Numbered from the stretch's first letter, positions 30,160 through 40,736 are shown. The stretch: DNA of 64,000 bases from Achromobacter pestifer (GCF_902859625.1 NZ_CADIJX010000003.1:620001-684000); one strand, 5' to 3'. The notes: generated by a model from the sequence alone, not told the origin. Numbers and translations: made by a program.

Positions 30160-31695
30160 ATGGCCCAGAACGACACGACAGTGATACGCATCCATCCGGC
30201 GGACAACGTGGTGATCGCCCGGCGACAGCTGGTCAGCGGTACGCGACTGGAAAGCGAAGGGGTGACGGTGCAGGGCCTGGTGCCGCCCGGCCACAAGGTG
30301 GCCGTCCAAGCCATTGCGGCGGGCCAGCCGGTACGCCGCTACAACCAGATCATCGGCGTGGCGCGGCAGGACATCGCGCCCGGGCAGCACGTGCATACGC
30401 AGAATCTGGAATTCTCGGATTTCGAACGCGACTATGCGGTGGGGCAGGGCGCGCACGCCACGGACTACGTGACGCCAGCGGCCACTTTCGACGGCATCGT
30501 GCGCGGGGACGGCCGCATCGCTACCCGCAACTACATCGGCATCCTGACCAGTGTGAACTGTTCGGCCACGGTGGCACGCGCCATCGCGGACCATTTCAGG
30601 CGCGATATCCATCCGGATGCGCTGGCCGCCTGTCCGAACGTGGATGGCGTGGTGGCGCTGACTCACGGCGCGGGCTGTGCCACCGGCAGCGAAGGCGAGC
30701 CGCTGCGGGTGTTGCGGCGCACGCTGGGCGGCTACGCGCGGCATGCCAATTTTGGCGGGTTGATGATGGTGGGGCTGGGCTGTGAAACGAATCAGATCGG
30801 CGGCCTGATGGAACAGGAAGGCTTGCGTGAAAGCGGCCTGCTGCACACCTTCAACATCCAGGACACGGGCGGCACCCGCAAGACGGTGGCGCGCGGGATT
30901 GAACTGGTGGAGCGAATGCTGGAGCAGGCCAATCAGGTGCGTCGCCAGCCGGTGCCCGCCAGCCATCTGACGGTCGGCCTGCAATGCGGCGGGTCCGATG
31001 GTTATTCGGGTATCAGCGCCAACCCGGCGCTGGGCGCGGCGGTGGATCTGCTGGTGCGGCACGGCGGTACCGCCATCCTCTCGGAAACGCCTGAAATCTA
31101 CGGCGGTGAACACTTATTGACGCGCCGCGCGGAAACCCCCGCCGTGGCCGACAAGCTGTTGGCCAGGGTGCGCTGGTGGGAAGACTACTGCGCCCGCAAC
31201 GATGCTGAAATGGACAACAACCCATCGGCCGGCAACAAGGCGGGCGGGCTGACGACCATCCTGGAAAAGTCGCTGGGAGCCATCGCAAAGAGCGGCACCA
31301 CCAATCTGACCGACGTGTTTGAATACGCCGAGCCGGTCCGCGCGCGTGGCCTGGTTTTCATGGACACGCCGGGCTACGACCCCGTGTCTGCCACCGGGCA
31401 GGTGGCGGGTGGCGCCAACCTGATCTGCTTCACCACCGGCCGCGGGTCCGCCTACGGCTGTGCGCCCGCGCCGTCCTTGAAGCTGTCGACCAACACGGCG
31501 CTGTGGCAGCGTCAGTCGGACGATATCGACATCAACTGCGGCGACGTCGTGGATGGCGTGCAGAGCGTGGCGCAGATGGGTGAACGGATTTTCCAGCTAA
31601 TGTTGCAGACCGCGTCGGGCCGCCGCACGCGCAGTGAAGAGCACGGTTACGGTCAGAACGAGTTTGTGCCATGGCAGCTGGGCGCGGTGATGTAG
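30160..31695 (+). CDS. UxaA family altronate dehydratase-like hydrolyase
   Basis: A 511-residue protein with the two-part layout of UxaA/GarD dehydratases: an N-terminal SAF domain (about 1-90) and a large C-terminal catalytic domain with FDGIVRGDGRIATRNYIGIL, TSVNCSATVARAI, LTHGAGCATG and LGCETNQIGGL, where Cys and His bind the metal. These enzymes dehydrate altronate, galactarate or similar sugar acids to 2-keto-3-deoxy products. The exact isomer cannot be decided here. The stop is followed by an unusual 148-bp gap before the next gene. Confidence 0.9.
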   Translation: MAQNDTTVIRIHPADNVVIARRQLVSGTRLESEGVTVQGLVPPGHKVAVQAIAAGQPVRRYNQIIGVARQDIAPGQHVHTQNLEFSDFERDYAVGQGAHATDYVTPAATFDGIVRGDGRIATRNYIGILTSVNCSATVARAIADHFRRDIHPDALAACPNVDGVVALTHGAGCATGSEGEPLRVLRRTLGGYARHANFGGLMMVGLGCETNQIGGLMEQEGLRESGLLHTFNIQDTGGTRKTVARGIELVERMLEQANQVRRQPVPASHLTVGLQCGGSDGYSGISANPALGAAVDLLVRHGGTAILSETPEIYGGEHLLTRRAETPAVADKLLARVRWWEDYCARNDAEMDNNPSAGNKAGGLTTILEKSLGAIAKSGTTNLTDVFEYAEPVRARGLVFMDTPGYDPVSATGQVAGGANLICFTTGRGSAYGCAPAPSLKLSTNTALWQRQSDDIDINCGDVVDGVQSVAQMGERIFQLMLQTASGRRTRSEEHGYGQNEFVPWQLGAVM

Positions 31696-31843
31696 ACGCA
31701 TCTTGCGTGACACCGCGGACGTCCACGTTGCATTTGGTCACTGTGCCGATATCGAAGAAATCGTCGTCAGCGGATATCCTCGTTCGCGCGCCGACTGGCC
31801 GGTCATTCGACAGGTGCATGGCGCCTTACGCCATTGGTCAACC

Positions 31844-33364
31844 ATGCTTGAACGTTTGAATACGGAGTCGTTGCCGCGCCTGCCCGCAGACGTGGAAAGA
31901 CCCATTTACGACCGCAGCCGCCTGACGCCCGGCATCGTGCATCTGGGGCTGGGAGCCTTTCACCGCGCGCATCAGGCGGTGATGACGGACCTGGCAATGC
32001 AGGCCAGCGGTGACCTCAGTTGGGGCATTCTGGGCGTGTCGTTGCGCAGCTCCGCCACGCGCGATGCGCTTACGCCGCAAGACGGCCTGTACACATTGGC
32101 CTTGCGCGACGGCGGGCCAGATGGGCAGAGCCGCGAGCAATTGCGCGTCGTGGGTTCGGTACTGCGCGTGATGGTGGCGGAAGAAGATCCCAACGCGGTG
32201 CTGGAACGGATCGCTTATCCGCAAACCCGCATCGTCAGCCTGACCGTCACCGAAAAGGGCTACAGCCACGAACCCGCCACCGGCTACTTGCGCTGGGATG
32301 ATCCGGACATCCTGCATGATCTGGAAAACCCGCACCGCCCGCGCAGCACGATCGGCATTCTGGTGTACGGACTGGCACTGCGGCGCGAACGCGGCCTGCC
32401 GCCCGTGACGCTTCTGTCATGCGACAACCTGCGTGGCAACGGCGATACCTTGCGCAGCCTGGTGCTGGCTTTCGCCTTGCGGGTGGATGTGTCGCTGACG
32501 AGTTGGATCGACACGCACTGCACCTTCCCGAATTCGATGGTTGACCGCATCGTGCCGGGCACCGATGACGAGGACCGGCAGCGTATCGCCGAGCGACTGG
32601 GCGTGGAAGATGCATGGCCCGTGGTCGGCGAACCCTATATGAACTGGGTCATCGAGGATAAATTCGCCGCGGGCCGGCCGGCCTGGGAGGCTCATGGCGG
32701 CGCCACCTTCGTGCACAACGCCGCGCCCTATGAGCGCTTGAAGCTGCGCATGGTGAACGGCCCGCATTCCACTTTTGCCTATCTGGGCGGCTTGCTGGGC
32801 TACCAGACGATCAGCCAGGCGGTGCAAACACCTGCCTTGCGCGATTTCGTCGACGCCATGATGCGAGAGGAGATCGCGCCCACGCTGAAAGGCATTCCGG
32901 ATAGCGGGCTGGAGGAATACCGCCGCCGTTTCCTGGCGCGCATCGCGAACCCCGCGCTACCGCACCCGACCTCGCAAGTGGCGATGGATGGATCTCAAAA
33001 GGTCCCGCAACGCCTGCTGGACACGATACGCGACCGGCTGCGCACGGGCAGCGATATCCAGCGCCTGACGCTGGCGGTCGCGGCGTGGCTGCACTATCTG
33101 CGTGGCGAGGATGAGTCAGGCGGCCGCTACAAGATCCAGGATCCGATGGCGGCTCGGCTGGCCAAGCTGCTGGCGCGCGCCGAGGTCGCCGCCCGCGCTT
33201 CCGCGCCGTCGCAGGCCGCGCATCGCCGTGCGGTGGTGTTGTCGGGATTCAAACCGGTGTTTGGTGATTTGGGCAAAGCGTCCGAGTTTGTCTCGGCGCT
33301 GGCCGTGCATCTGGAAACCCTGCGCCAGCATGGCGTGTTGCACGCCGTGGAGGCCGCTACCTGA
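31844..33364 (+). CDS. Mannitol dehydrogenase / fructuronate reductase family protein
   Basis: A 506-residue polyol/uronate dehydrogenase of the long-chain MDR-type family that includes UxuB, UxaB and MtlK. Visible are PGIVHLGLGAFHRAHQA (NAD-binding), LLSCDNLRGNGDTLR, FPNSMVDRIVPGT, and the catalytic-lysine region LKLRMVNGPHSTFAYLG. The start at 31844 matches the family N-terminus; no good ribosome binding site precedes it, and an in-frame GTG at 31814 is possible. It probably interconverts a keto sugar acid and an aldonate for the dehydratase encoded upstream. Confidence 0.88.
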   Translation: MLERLNTESLPRLPADVERPIYDRSRLTPGIVHLGLGAFHRAHQAVMTDLAMQASGDLSWGILGVSLRSSATRDALTPQDGLYTLALRDGGPDGQSREQLRVVGSVLRVMVAEEDPNAVLERIAYPQTRIVSLTVTEKGYSHEPATGYLRWDDPDILHDLENPHRPRSTIGILVYGLALRRERGLPPVTLLSCDNLRGNGDTLRSLVLAFALRVDVSLTSWIDTHCTFPNSMVDRIVPGTDDEDRQRIAERLGVEDAWPVVGEPYMNWVIEDKFAAGRPAWEAHGGATFVHNAAPYERLKLRMVNGPHSTFAYLGGLLGYQTISQAVQTPALRDFVDAMMREEIAPTLKGIPDSGLEEYRRRFLARIANPALPHPTSQVAMDGSQKVPQRLLDTIRDRLRTGSDIQRLTLAVAAWLHYLRGEDESGGRYKIQDPMAARLAKLLARAEVAARASAPSQAAHRRAVVLSGFKPVFGDLGKASEFVSALAVHLETLRQHGVLHAVEAAT

Positions 33365-33374
33365 GGAGCGCTGC

Positions 33375-34427
33375 ATGAACGCGGAATGTCGAGTGGATGC
33401 CGTCGAGTGGCAACGGTGGGGGCAAGACTGTCTGCGTGCCCAGGGCTTTACCGAGGAAGACGCGCGGTGCCTGGCGGACAGTCTGGCTCAGACCAGCCTG
33501 TGGGGCATTGATTCCCACGGCATCGCGCGCCTGCCGCACTACCTGAACCGCGTGGCGCACGGCTCCATCCTGGCCCGCCCCGCGATCCGGATCGATCGCA
33601 CCGGCCCGGGCACGGCGCAAGTGCATGGTGGCCGAGGGCAAGGCATCGTGGTGGCGCATCGGGCCAACGCGCTGGCGATGGAACTGGCGCTGGAGGCCGG
33701 AATAGCTGCGGTGGGTGTCAGCAACTCATCGCATTGCGGGGCTATCGGCCTGTACAGCCGCGCGGCGGCCGCGCAGGGCTTGATCGGCATCGCATTCACG
33801 CATTCCGATTCGATCGCGGCGCCTTACGCCGGCCATCAACCATTCTTCGGCACCAATCCTATTTCCCTGGCGTTTCCGCGCGCGGGCGCCGAGCCCCTGT
33901 GCCTGGACATGGCCACCACGGCCATCCCCTGGAACCGCGTCATGAATGCCCGGCGCGATGGCGTGGCCTTGCCGCCGGGTGTGGCGCTGGACGCGCAAGG
34001 AAATGACTGCACGGAGGCCGATCAGGTTCGCGCGCTGCGCCCGTTGGGCGGCGACGGTTATGGCTACAAGGGCTATGGCCTGGCGATGATGATTGAACTG
34101 CTGTGCGGGCCGCTGAACGGCAATCCGTTCGGGCCGCATATCTCTCCCATGTACGACGCGCTGGAGCGCCCACGTGAACTGGGAGCCTTCTTCATCGTGA
34201 TCGATCCCGCCCGGTTCGCAGGAGGCGCGGCACTGGCCGGCGTGGTGGCGGCAATGGCGATGGAGTTGGCCCAGGCGCCCGGCGCCCCGCGCATGCCGGG
34301 CGACCCGGAGGCCGCTGCCCAGGCTGAGCGTCGGCGGCAAGGCATCCCCGTGCCGTCGGCGCTGTGGGAGGACATGGCGGCCTGGAGCGTGCGTTTGGGC
34401 GTGGCGCCGCCCGCGCGCAGGCTTTAA
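33375..34427 (+). CDS. Ldh2/malate/L-lactate dehydrogenase family oxidoreductase
   Basis: A 350-residue NAD(P)-dependent oxidoreductase of the family shared by ureidoglycolate, 2,3-diketogulonate and L-lactate/malate dehydrogenases, distinct from Rossmann LDH. Motifs: WGIDSHGIARLPHYLNRVAHG with catalytic His, VGVSNSSHCGAIGLYSR, and GTNPISLAFP. GAGGAG-like bases precede the start by 8 nt. As last gene of the sugar-acid operon it may oxidise a lactate-like product or reduce a keto acid. Its stop codon overlaps the livF stop on the other strand. Confidence 0.88.
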   Translation: MNAECRVDAVEWQRWGQDCLRAQGFTEEDARCLADSLAQTSLWGIDSHGIARLPHYLNRVAHGSILARPAIRIDRTGPGTAQVHGGRGQGIVVAHRANALAMELALEAGIAAVGVSNSSHCGAIGLYSRAAAAQGLIGIAFTHSDSIAAPYAGHQPFFGTNPISLAFPRAGAEPLCLDMATTAIPWNRVMNARRDGVALPPGVALDAQGNDCTEADQVRALRPLGGDGYGYKGYGLAMMIELLCGPLNGNPFGPHISPMYDALERPRELGAFFIVIDPARFAGGAALAGVVAAMAMELAQAPGAPRMPGDPEAAAQAERRRQGIPVPSALWEDMAAWSVRLGVAPPARRL

Positions 34428-35134
34428 ACGCCCAGGTACTGCAACAACCGGGGCTCGTCGTCCAGGAAGGCCTGCGATGATCCGGTCCAGGCGACGCGCC
34501 CCTTTTCCACGATGGCGTGATGGTCCGCCGTGGCCAGCAGGGGTTCCAGGTTCTTGTCGATGCACAACACAGCCAATCCCGTCTGCTTCAAGGTATCCAG
34601 CGCGGACCAGATTTCCTCGCGCACTACCGGCGCCAGCCCCTCGGTGGCTTCGTCCAGGATCAACAGGCGCGGGTTGGTCAATAGCGCGCGGCCGATCGCC
34701 AGCATCTGCTGTTCGCCGCCCGACAAATGACTACCCAAGTGGCGCGCACGTTCGGATAGACGGGGGAACAGCGCGTACACCCGGTCCAGCGTCCAGGGCT
34801 CTGCCGCGCCCTGGCGATTGTGGGCAGTGGCGATCAGGTTTTCGCGCACCGACAGGTTGGGAAAAATATGCCGACCTTCCGGTACCAAGCCAATGCCGCA
34901 TTGCGCCACCTTGTAGGCGGGCAGCCGGCTGATGTCGTGGCCGTCGAAGACGATGCTGCCTTGCGTGGCCCGGTTCAAGCCCATCACCGTTTTCACGGTG
35001 GTGGACTTGCCCATGCCATTGCGTCCCAGCAAGGTCACGAATTCGCCAGGCCCGATATCCAGGTCGATACCGAACAAGGCCTGGCTGGCGCCATAGTGCG
35101 CGGTCACGCCTCGCAGCGACAGCAGGGCGCTCAT
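34424..35134 (-). CDS. livF: Branched-chain-type ABC transporter ATP-binding protein LivF
   Basis: A 236-residue ABC ATPase. Walker A GRNGMGKST near residue 38, VPEGRHIFPNLSVRENL (a LivF trait), signature LSGGEQQMLAIGRAL, Walker B LLILDEATEGL. The start overlaps the livG stop by 4 bp. The set probably imports an aromatic or carboxylated compound for the neighbouring dioxygenase pathway rather than leucine, but this is inferred from position. Confidence 0.93.
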   Translation of the reverse strand: MSALLSLRGVTAHYGASQALFGIDLDIGPGEFVTLLGRNGMGKSTTVKTVMGLNRATQGSIVFDGHDISRLPAYKVAQCGIGLVPEGRHIFPNLSVRENLIATAHNRQGAAEPWTLDRVYALFPRLSERARHLGSHLSGGEQQMLAIGRALLTNPRLLILDEATEGLAPVVREEIWSALDTLKQTGLAVLCIDKNLEPLLATADHHAIVEKGRVAWTGSSQAFLDDEPRLLQYLGV

Positions 35135-35919
35135 GCGTGCGCCGCCCGTTGACGCGGGCTGTTCGCGCGGCGGCTGCCACGTTCGCTGCCCAGATAGCAT
35201 TCGCGCACCTGCGCGTTATTGCGGATGTCGTCCGCGGTGCCGCACGCCAGCGCGCGGCCGTAGACCAGGACGGTGATGCGGTCGGATAGGGCGAAGACGG
35301 CTTGCATATCGTGTTCCACCAGCAGGATCGTGTAGCGCCCGCGCAGTTGCAGCAGCAGGCGGGTCATGGCTTCGGATTCGTGCTGGCTCATGCCCGCCAT
35401 TGGTTCGTCCAGCAACAGCAGGGACGGTTGGCAGGCCAGCACCATGGCCAGTTCCAACTGCCGCAGTTCGCCGTGCGCAAGCTCGCCCGCAGGCGTGTTG
35501 GCGCGGGCGGACAGGCCGGCCAGCGCCAGCGCCTCTTGAGCCGGCGTGGTCAGTGCGGCGGTGGACAGTACCGGGCGCCAGAACCGGAAGCTGTGGCCGC
35601 GCCGCGCCTGAACCGCCATCACGACATTCTCCAATGCGGTGAACGGCTTGAAGACCGAGGTGATCTGGTAGGAACGAGCCAGGCCATGACGCACGCGCTT
35701 TTCAACGGGCATGCGGGTGATGTCCCTGCCGTCCAGCAACACGCGGCCGCCATCGGGCCGTAGTTCACCGCTTAACTGGCCGATCAGCGTGGTCTTGCCG
35801 GCGCCGTTTGGCCCGATCACGGCGTGCAGTTCACCGGCGTGCACATCCAGCGACAGGTCGTCGGTGACGGTCAGGCCGCCATAGCGCTTCAGCAGATTCT
35901 CGATGCGCAGCGCGCTCAT
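35131..35919 (-). CDS. livG: Branched-chain-type ABC transporter ATP-binding protein LivG
   Basis: A 262-residue ABC ATPase. Walker A is GPNGAGKTT near residue 37, the LivG-like RSYQITSVFKPFTALENV follows, and Walker B is LLLLDEPMAGM. The signature loop reads AHGELRQLELAM in place of LSGGQ-like residues, as often in LivG. Starts and stops overlap both neighbours by 4 bp. Confidence 0.93.
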   Translation of the reverse strand: MSALRIENLLKRYGGLTVTDDLSLDVHAGELHAVIGPNGAGKTTLIGQLSGELRPDGGRVLLDGRDITRMPVEKRVRHGLARSYQITSVFKPFTALENVVMAVQARRGHSFRFWRPVLSTAALTTPAQEALALAGLSARANTPAGELAHGELRQLELAMVLACQPSLLLLDEPMAGMSQHESEAMTRLLLQLRGRYTILLVEHDMQAVFALSDRITVLVYGRALACGTADDIRNNAQVRECYLGSERGSRRANSPRQRAAHA

Positions 35920-36902
35920 AGCGGTTCTCCGGAGGGCTGGCGCAGGGAGTTGGCCGTCCGGCTGCGCCATGGCTTGTCGGGCAGGTTGCCGTACACGCCT
36001 CGGCGGGACACCAGCACCACGCCGACAATCAATAGCCCCATGATCAGCATCCAGTGCCCGGTCAGCAGCTTCAATCCTTCTTCCAGCAGCAGGAAGGCCA
36101 GCGCGCCCACCACCGGCCCGAACAACGTGCCCAGGCCGCCCAGCACCACCATCACGATCAGTTCACCCGACGTGGTCCATGCCAGATAGGATGGCGAGAC
36201 ATACATCGTCAGATTGGCCAGCAGCATGCCCGCCACGCCGCAGATCATTGCCGAGATCACGTAAGCGGCCAGGCGGTAGCGCAAGGTGGGAAAGCCCAAA
36301 GCGCGCATGCGCCGTTCGTTGGCCTGACAGCCGCGCAATGCCATGCCAAATGGAGCATGGATCAGGCGGTGCAATAGCCCCAGCACCAGCAGCAACACGC
36401 CGAAGGCCGTGTAGTACAGCGCCAGCGGAGTATCCAGCCGGAACGCACCGAAGTCGCTACCGGCGAACAGCGACATGCCGTCGTCACCGCCAAAGCCGTC
36501 CAGGCCCGTCGCCAGGAAATAGAACATCTGCGCAAACGCCAACGTGATCATGATGAAGGCGATGCCAGAGGTACGCATCACCACATAGCCGCTGATCAAT
36601 CCCACCACGGCGCAGGCGCCCAGTGCGCCCGCCAGGTGCAGCCAACCGCTTTCAATGCCATAGTGCGACATCACGCCGACGGAATACGCGCCCAGCCCCA
36701 GGTATAGCGCGTGGCCGAAGCTGACCATGCCGCCATACCCCAACAGCAGGTTCAGGGCCAGCGCGGCCACGCCGTAGACCAGCACGCGCCCGAACAGCGC
36801 CAGCAGAAAAGGTTCGCCCTGCCATTGGGCGTAAATGGGCAACAGGGCCAGCAACAACAGCAGGGCTGCGGCCACCAGGGTGCGGGGAGATAGGTTCTGC
36901 AT
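35916..36902 (-). CDS. livM: Branched-chain-type ABC transporter permease LivM
   Basis: A 328-residue permease with about nine or ten hydrophobic segments. Family segments LNLLLGYGGMVSFGHALYLGLGAY and LRGCQANERRMRALGFPTLRYRLAAYVISAMICGVAG are visible. The stop overlaps the livG start by 4 bp, and the gene follows livH after 9 bp. Confidence 0.93.
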   Translation of the reverse strand: MQNLSPRTLVAAALLLLLALLPIYAQWQGEPFLLALFGRVLVYGVAALALNLLLGYGGMVSFGHALYLGLGAYSVGVMSHYGIESGWLHLAGALGACAVVGLISGYVVMRTSGIAFIMITLAFAQMFYFLATGLDGFGGDDGMSLFAGSDFGAFRLDTPLALYYTAFGVLLLVLGLLHRLIHAPFGMALRGCQANERRMRALGFPTLRYRLAAYVISAMICGVAGMLLANLTMYVSPSYLAWTTSGELIVMVVLGGLGTLFGPVVGALAFLLLEEGLKLLTGHWMLIMGLLIVGVVLVSRRGVYGNLPDKPWRSRTANSLRQPSGEPL

Positions 36903-36911
36903 GAAATCCCC

Positions 36912-37832
36912 TTATCCGTGCTTGACGGGGAACAGGCCCTGCGGCCGCAAGGCCAGCACCAGCGCCATCACGACGTAGATCAACATTGACGCGATGGCGG
37001 GGCCGGCCGCGTTCGCCGCAGCGGGGGGCAACGCGGCGCGCAGCAACGTCGGCAGCAGCGCGCGGCCCAGCGTATCGATCAGGCCCACCATCAGCGCGGC
37101 CAGGAATGCCCCGCGCACCGAGCCGATGCCGCCGATCACGATCACCACCAAAGTCAGAATCAGGATGGGCTCGCCCATGCCGGTTTGCGCCGACAGGATG
37201 GGGCCTGCCATCAACCCCGCCAGGCCCGCCAGCACCGCACCCAACACGAACAGCAAGGTGTTCAGCCGCGCGATGTTCACGCCCAGCGCGCCCACCATCA
37301 TGCGGTCAGTGGAGCCCGCGCGGATCAGCATGCCCAACCGCGTGCGGTGGATCAGCACATAGCAGCCCGCGGCCACCAACAGCCCCACCACGATAATCAG
37401 GAAGCGGTACAGCGGATACGTGACGCCCAGAATATCGATCGTGCCCGACAGCCAGGACGGCAGGCCCATGCTGATGGGCGCCGGCCCCCAGATGATGCGG
37501 GTCAGCTCGTTGAAGAACAGGATGAAGCCGAAGGTGGCCAGCACCTGGTCCAGGTGTTCACGCGGATACAGGCGAGCCAGCGCGATGCGGTCCAGCAGCA
37601 GACCCAGCGCCGCCATGCCGGCGATGACCGCGGCGCCCGCCAGCAGGAACGAGCCGGTGTGGCGGAACACGGTGGCCGCGATGAAGGCGCCCATCATGTA
37701 GAGCGAGCCGTGCGCCAGGTTGATGAAATTCATGATGCCGAACACCAAGGTCAGCCCGGCGGCCAACAGGAACAACAGAATGCCAAGTTGCAGGCCGTTC
37801 AAGGCCTGCACCAGCAACAGCGTCGTGGACAT
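36912..37832 (-). CDS. livH: Branched-chain-type ABC transporter permease LivH
   Basis: A 306-residue permease with about eight membrane segments, including GLTLVFGIMNFINLAHGSLYMMGAF and GGIGSVRGAFLAAL. The start at 37832 (MSTTLLL) has GAGGTGA seven bases upstream on the minus strand; an ATG three codons earlier would overlap that site. It lies 40 bp downstream of the binding protein gene. Confidence 0.93.
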   Translation of the reverse strand: MSTTLLLVQALNGLQLGILLFLLAAGLTLVFGIMNFINLAHGSLYMMGAFIAATVFRHTGSFLLAGAAVIAGMAALGLLLDRIALARLYPREHLDQVLATFGFILFFNELTRIIWGPAPISMGLPSWLSGTIDILGVTYPLYRFLIIVVGLLVAAGCYVLIHRTRLGMLIRAGSTDRMMVGALGVNIARLNTLLFVLGAVLAGLAGLMAGPILSAQTGMGEPILILTLVVIVIGGIGSVRGAFLAALMVGLIDTLGRALLPTLLRAALPPAAANAAGPAIASMLIYVVMALVLALRPQGLFPVKHG

Positions 37833-37872
37833 AAGGTTCACCTCTTGCCAGCGGCCGGCGTGGCCGTCCGGC

Positions 37873-39048
37873 TTACTTCATGACGCATTGCGCGGCGTAC
37901 TGGTCCGACACTTTGGACAGGTCCGGGAAGATGGGGCCTTTATTCACAAAGGCCACCTTTCCGTCCGCACCCGCCTCCACGTCGGCGCGGAAGAATCCAG
38001 CCACGGGAAAATGATTGGGTTGATAGCGGAACTCGCCGCGCACCGATTGAAAATCGGCGGCTTCCAGCGCCTTGCGCAATGCCTCCTTGTCGTCGACCTT
38101 GCCGCCGGTCTTCTTCAACGCCGAACCAATCAGCTGGGCGGCATCGAAGGACTGCGCGGCGTAGCTGGAGGGCTCACGTCCATACTTCTGGCGGAATGCG
38201 GTGGCAAAGACCTTGTTGGCGGCATTGTCCAGATCGGGCGAATACGGCACGTTGGTCACCGCGCCCAGCGCATCCTTTTGCAATGCAGGCAGCGTGGCGC
38301 CGTCGATGGTGTCCACCGACAACAATGGGATTTTGCCGAACAGGCCCGCCTGGCGGTATTGCTTGATGAAATTCACGCCCATGCCACCGGGAAAGAACAC
38401 GTAGGCAGCGTCCGGTTTTGCGTCGGCCAATGCCGCCAGTTCCACCGAATAATCAGGCTGGTTCACCTGCGTGAAGACTTCGTTGGCGACCTCGCCCTTG
38501 TAAAAGCGCTTGAAACCGGCCATGGCATCCTTGCCGGCCTGGTAGTTGGGCGCCAACAGGTAGACCTTCTTGAAGCCCATCTGGTTGGCCATTTCGCCGC
38601 TGCCTTCGTGGCGCTGCGTGTTGTTCCAGGACGTCGAGAAGAAATAGGGCGAACAGTCCTTGCCCGCCAGATTGGTCGGGCCGGCGTTGGAGCCCACCAG
38701 GAAGACGCCTGCGGTCGTGACCGGGCGCACCACGGCCAGCATCACGTTGGAATACACCACGCCGGTGATGATCGGCACCTTGTCGCTTTGCACCAGCTTG
38801 CGCGCAGCCTGTACGCCCACTTCGGGCTTGAACTGGTCGTCTTCCTTGATGATCTGCACGGGGACGCCGCCCAGCTTGCCGCCGCCTTGTTCCACGGCCA
38901 GCATGAAGCCATCCAGTTGGTCTTGGCCCAGCACTGAGCCCGGGCCGGTCAATGTGGTCAGCAGGCCGATCTTCACATCGGCCATCGCGGTGGCTGACAA
39001 GGCCAGTCCCATGACCGCAGCGGCGGCCAGCGTGGTGGTGCGTTTCAT
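37873..39048 (-). CDS. livK: Liv-type ABC transporter substrate-binding protein
   Basis: A 391-residue periplasmic binding protein of the LivK/AmiC (type I) fold. The signal peptide MKRTTTLAAAAVMGLALSAT ends at AMA. Mature segments VKIGLLTTLTGPGSVLGQDQLDGFMLAVEQ and VGSNAGPTNLAGKDCSPYFFSTSWNN are typical of members that bind aromatic or carboxylic acids. AGGGAA precedes the start. It follows the ACMS decarboxylase gene by 55 bp on the same strand. Confidence 0.92.
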   Translation of the reverse strand: MKRTTTLAAAAVMGLALSATAMADVKIGLLTTLTGPGSVLGQDQLDGFMLAVEQGGGKLGGVPVQIIKEDDQFKPEVGVQAARKLVQSDKVPIITGVVYSNVMLAVVRPVTTAGVFLVGSNAGPTNLAGKDCSPYFFSTSWNNTQRHEGSGEMANQMGFKKVYLLAPNYQAGKDAMAGFKRFYKGEVANEVFTQVNQPDYSVELAALADAKPDAAYVFFPGGMGVNFIKQYRQAGLFGKIPLLSVDTIDGATLPALQKDALGAVTNVPYSPDLDNAANKVFATAFRQKYGREPSSYAAQSFDAAQLIGSALKKTGGKVDDKEALRKALEAADFQSVRGEFRYQPNHFPVAGFFRADVEAGADGKVAFVNKGPIFPDLSKVSDQYAAQCVMK

Positions 39049-39103
39049 GGTGTTTTCCCTTGAGTTGCCGTGTGTCACGGTCATGGTGTTGTGAATGGCG
39101 AAG

Positions 39104-40105
39104 CTACGCGGTCAAGCCAAAGAACGTCATCGTGTTGCGCAGCAGGATCTTCTGCTGCACGGTGGGACTCAGGTCGGAATGCGTGACCAGGCGGCCGACT
39201 TCCTGCTCGCCCAGCGGATAGGGGTAGTCGGAACCGAGCAGCACGCGGTCCTCGCCCATCACATCGATCAGCAGGCGCAGCGAACGCGGGTCGAACACCG
39301 CACTATCGGTATAGAAGCGGTCGGTGTAGGACGACGGCGGATGCGGGCAGTCTTCGCGGACGATGTCGCGATGGCGCCAGGCGTTGTCGACGCGGCCCAG
39401 CAGATACGCGAAGCTGCCGCCACCGTGCGCAAAGCACAGCTTCAGACTGCGGGGAATGCGTTCGAAGGCGCCAGACAAGATCAGCGACAGGATGCCCAGC
39501 TGCGTTTCGGCGGGCATGGCCACCAGCCACGGCAGCATCCATTGCTTCATGCGGCCATCGGTCATCATGTCCCAGGGATGCACCAGCACCGGGATGTCAT
39601 GGTTGGCGCAGTGGATCAGGAATTGCACCAGCGTGTCGTCGTCCAGGTCGCGGGGGCCCACGTGGTTGCCGATCTGCACGCCCAGGTGGCCGGCGGCGCG
39701 TGAGCGCGACGCTTCCTTGCAGGCCAGGTCCAGGTCTTGCAGCGGGACTTGCGCCAGCGCCTTCAGGCGGTTTGGCGCGTGGGCGCAATGTTCCAGCGCC
39801 AGGTCGTTCATGCGGGCGGCCCAATCGGCGGCGGCCTGGCCCGGATACGTGTAGCCGAACATGATGGGAGTCGCGCACAGGATCTGCACGTCCACGCCGT
39901 GGCGGTCCATCTGGGCAACGCGCAATGCCGGGTCCCACAAGGTTGCGTCCACCGGCCGGAACGGCCGGTCGCCGGCCATGATCTGGCCAGTGGAACCATC
40001 GCCATCGGGCCGTAGCCAAGGGGCGTTCACAGGGTCCAGCGCCGCGGCTTCCTGCCGCGTGATCGGCGGAAAGAAGTGGGCGTGCATGTCGATTTTCTGA
40101 ATCAT
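39104..40105 (-). CDS. nbaD: 2-amino-3-carboxymuconate-6-semialdehyde decarboxylase
   Basis: A 333-residue amidohydrolase-fold enzyme. The zinc-binding H8-x-H10 pair in [10 protein letters not shown], the HPWDMM segment (metal His) and [14 protein letters not shown] (catalytic Asp) match ACMS decarboxylase, which converts the ring-opened product of 3-hydroxyanthranilate into 2-aminomuconate semialdehyde. Its place next to 3-hydroxyanthranilate dioxygenase makes the call strong. The start at 40105 yields the standard N-terminus. Gap to the dioxygenase gene is 23 bp. Confidence 0.93.
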   Translation of the reverse strand: MIQKIDMHAHFFPPITRQEAAALDPVNAPWLRPDGDGSTGQIMAGDRPFRPVDATLWDPALRVAQMDRHGVDVQILCATPIMFGYTYPGQAAADWAARMNDLALEHCAHAPNRLKALAQVPLQDLDLACKEASRSRAAGHLGVQIGNHVGPRDLDDDTLVQFLIHCANHDIPVLVHPWDMMTDGRMKQWMLPWLVAMPAETQLGILSLILSGAFERIPRSLKLCFAHGGGSFAYLLGRVDNAWRHRDIVREDCPHPPSSYTDRFYTDSAVFDPRSLRLLIDVMGEDRVLLGSDYPYPLGEQEVGRLVTHSDLSPTVQQKILLRNTMTFFGLTA

Positions 40106-40128
40106 GGGGAAACGGCTTCGCAAGGCAA

Positions 40129-40713
<585 letters not shown>

Positions 40714-40736
40714 CTAGGCGGGGCAGGGGGGCGCTG

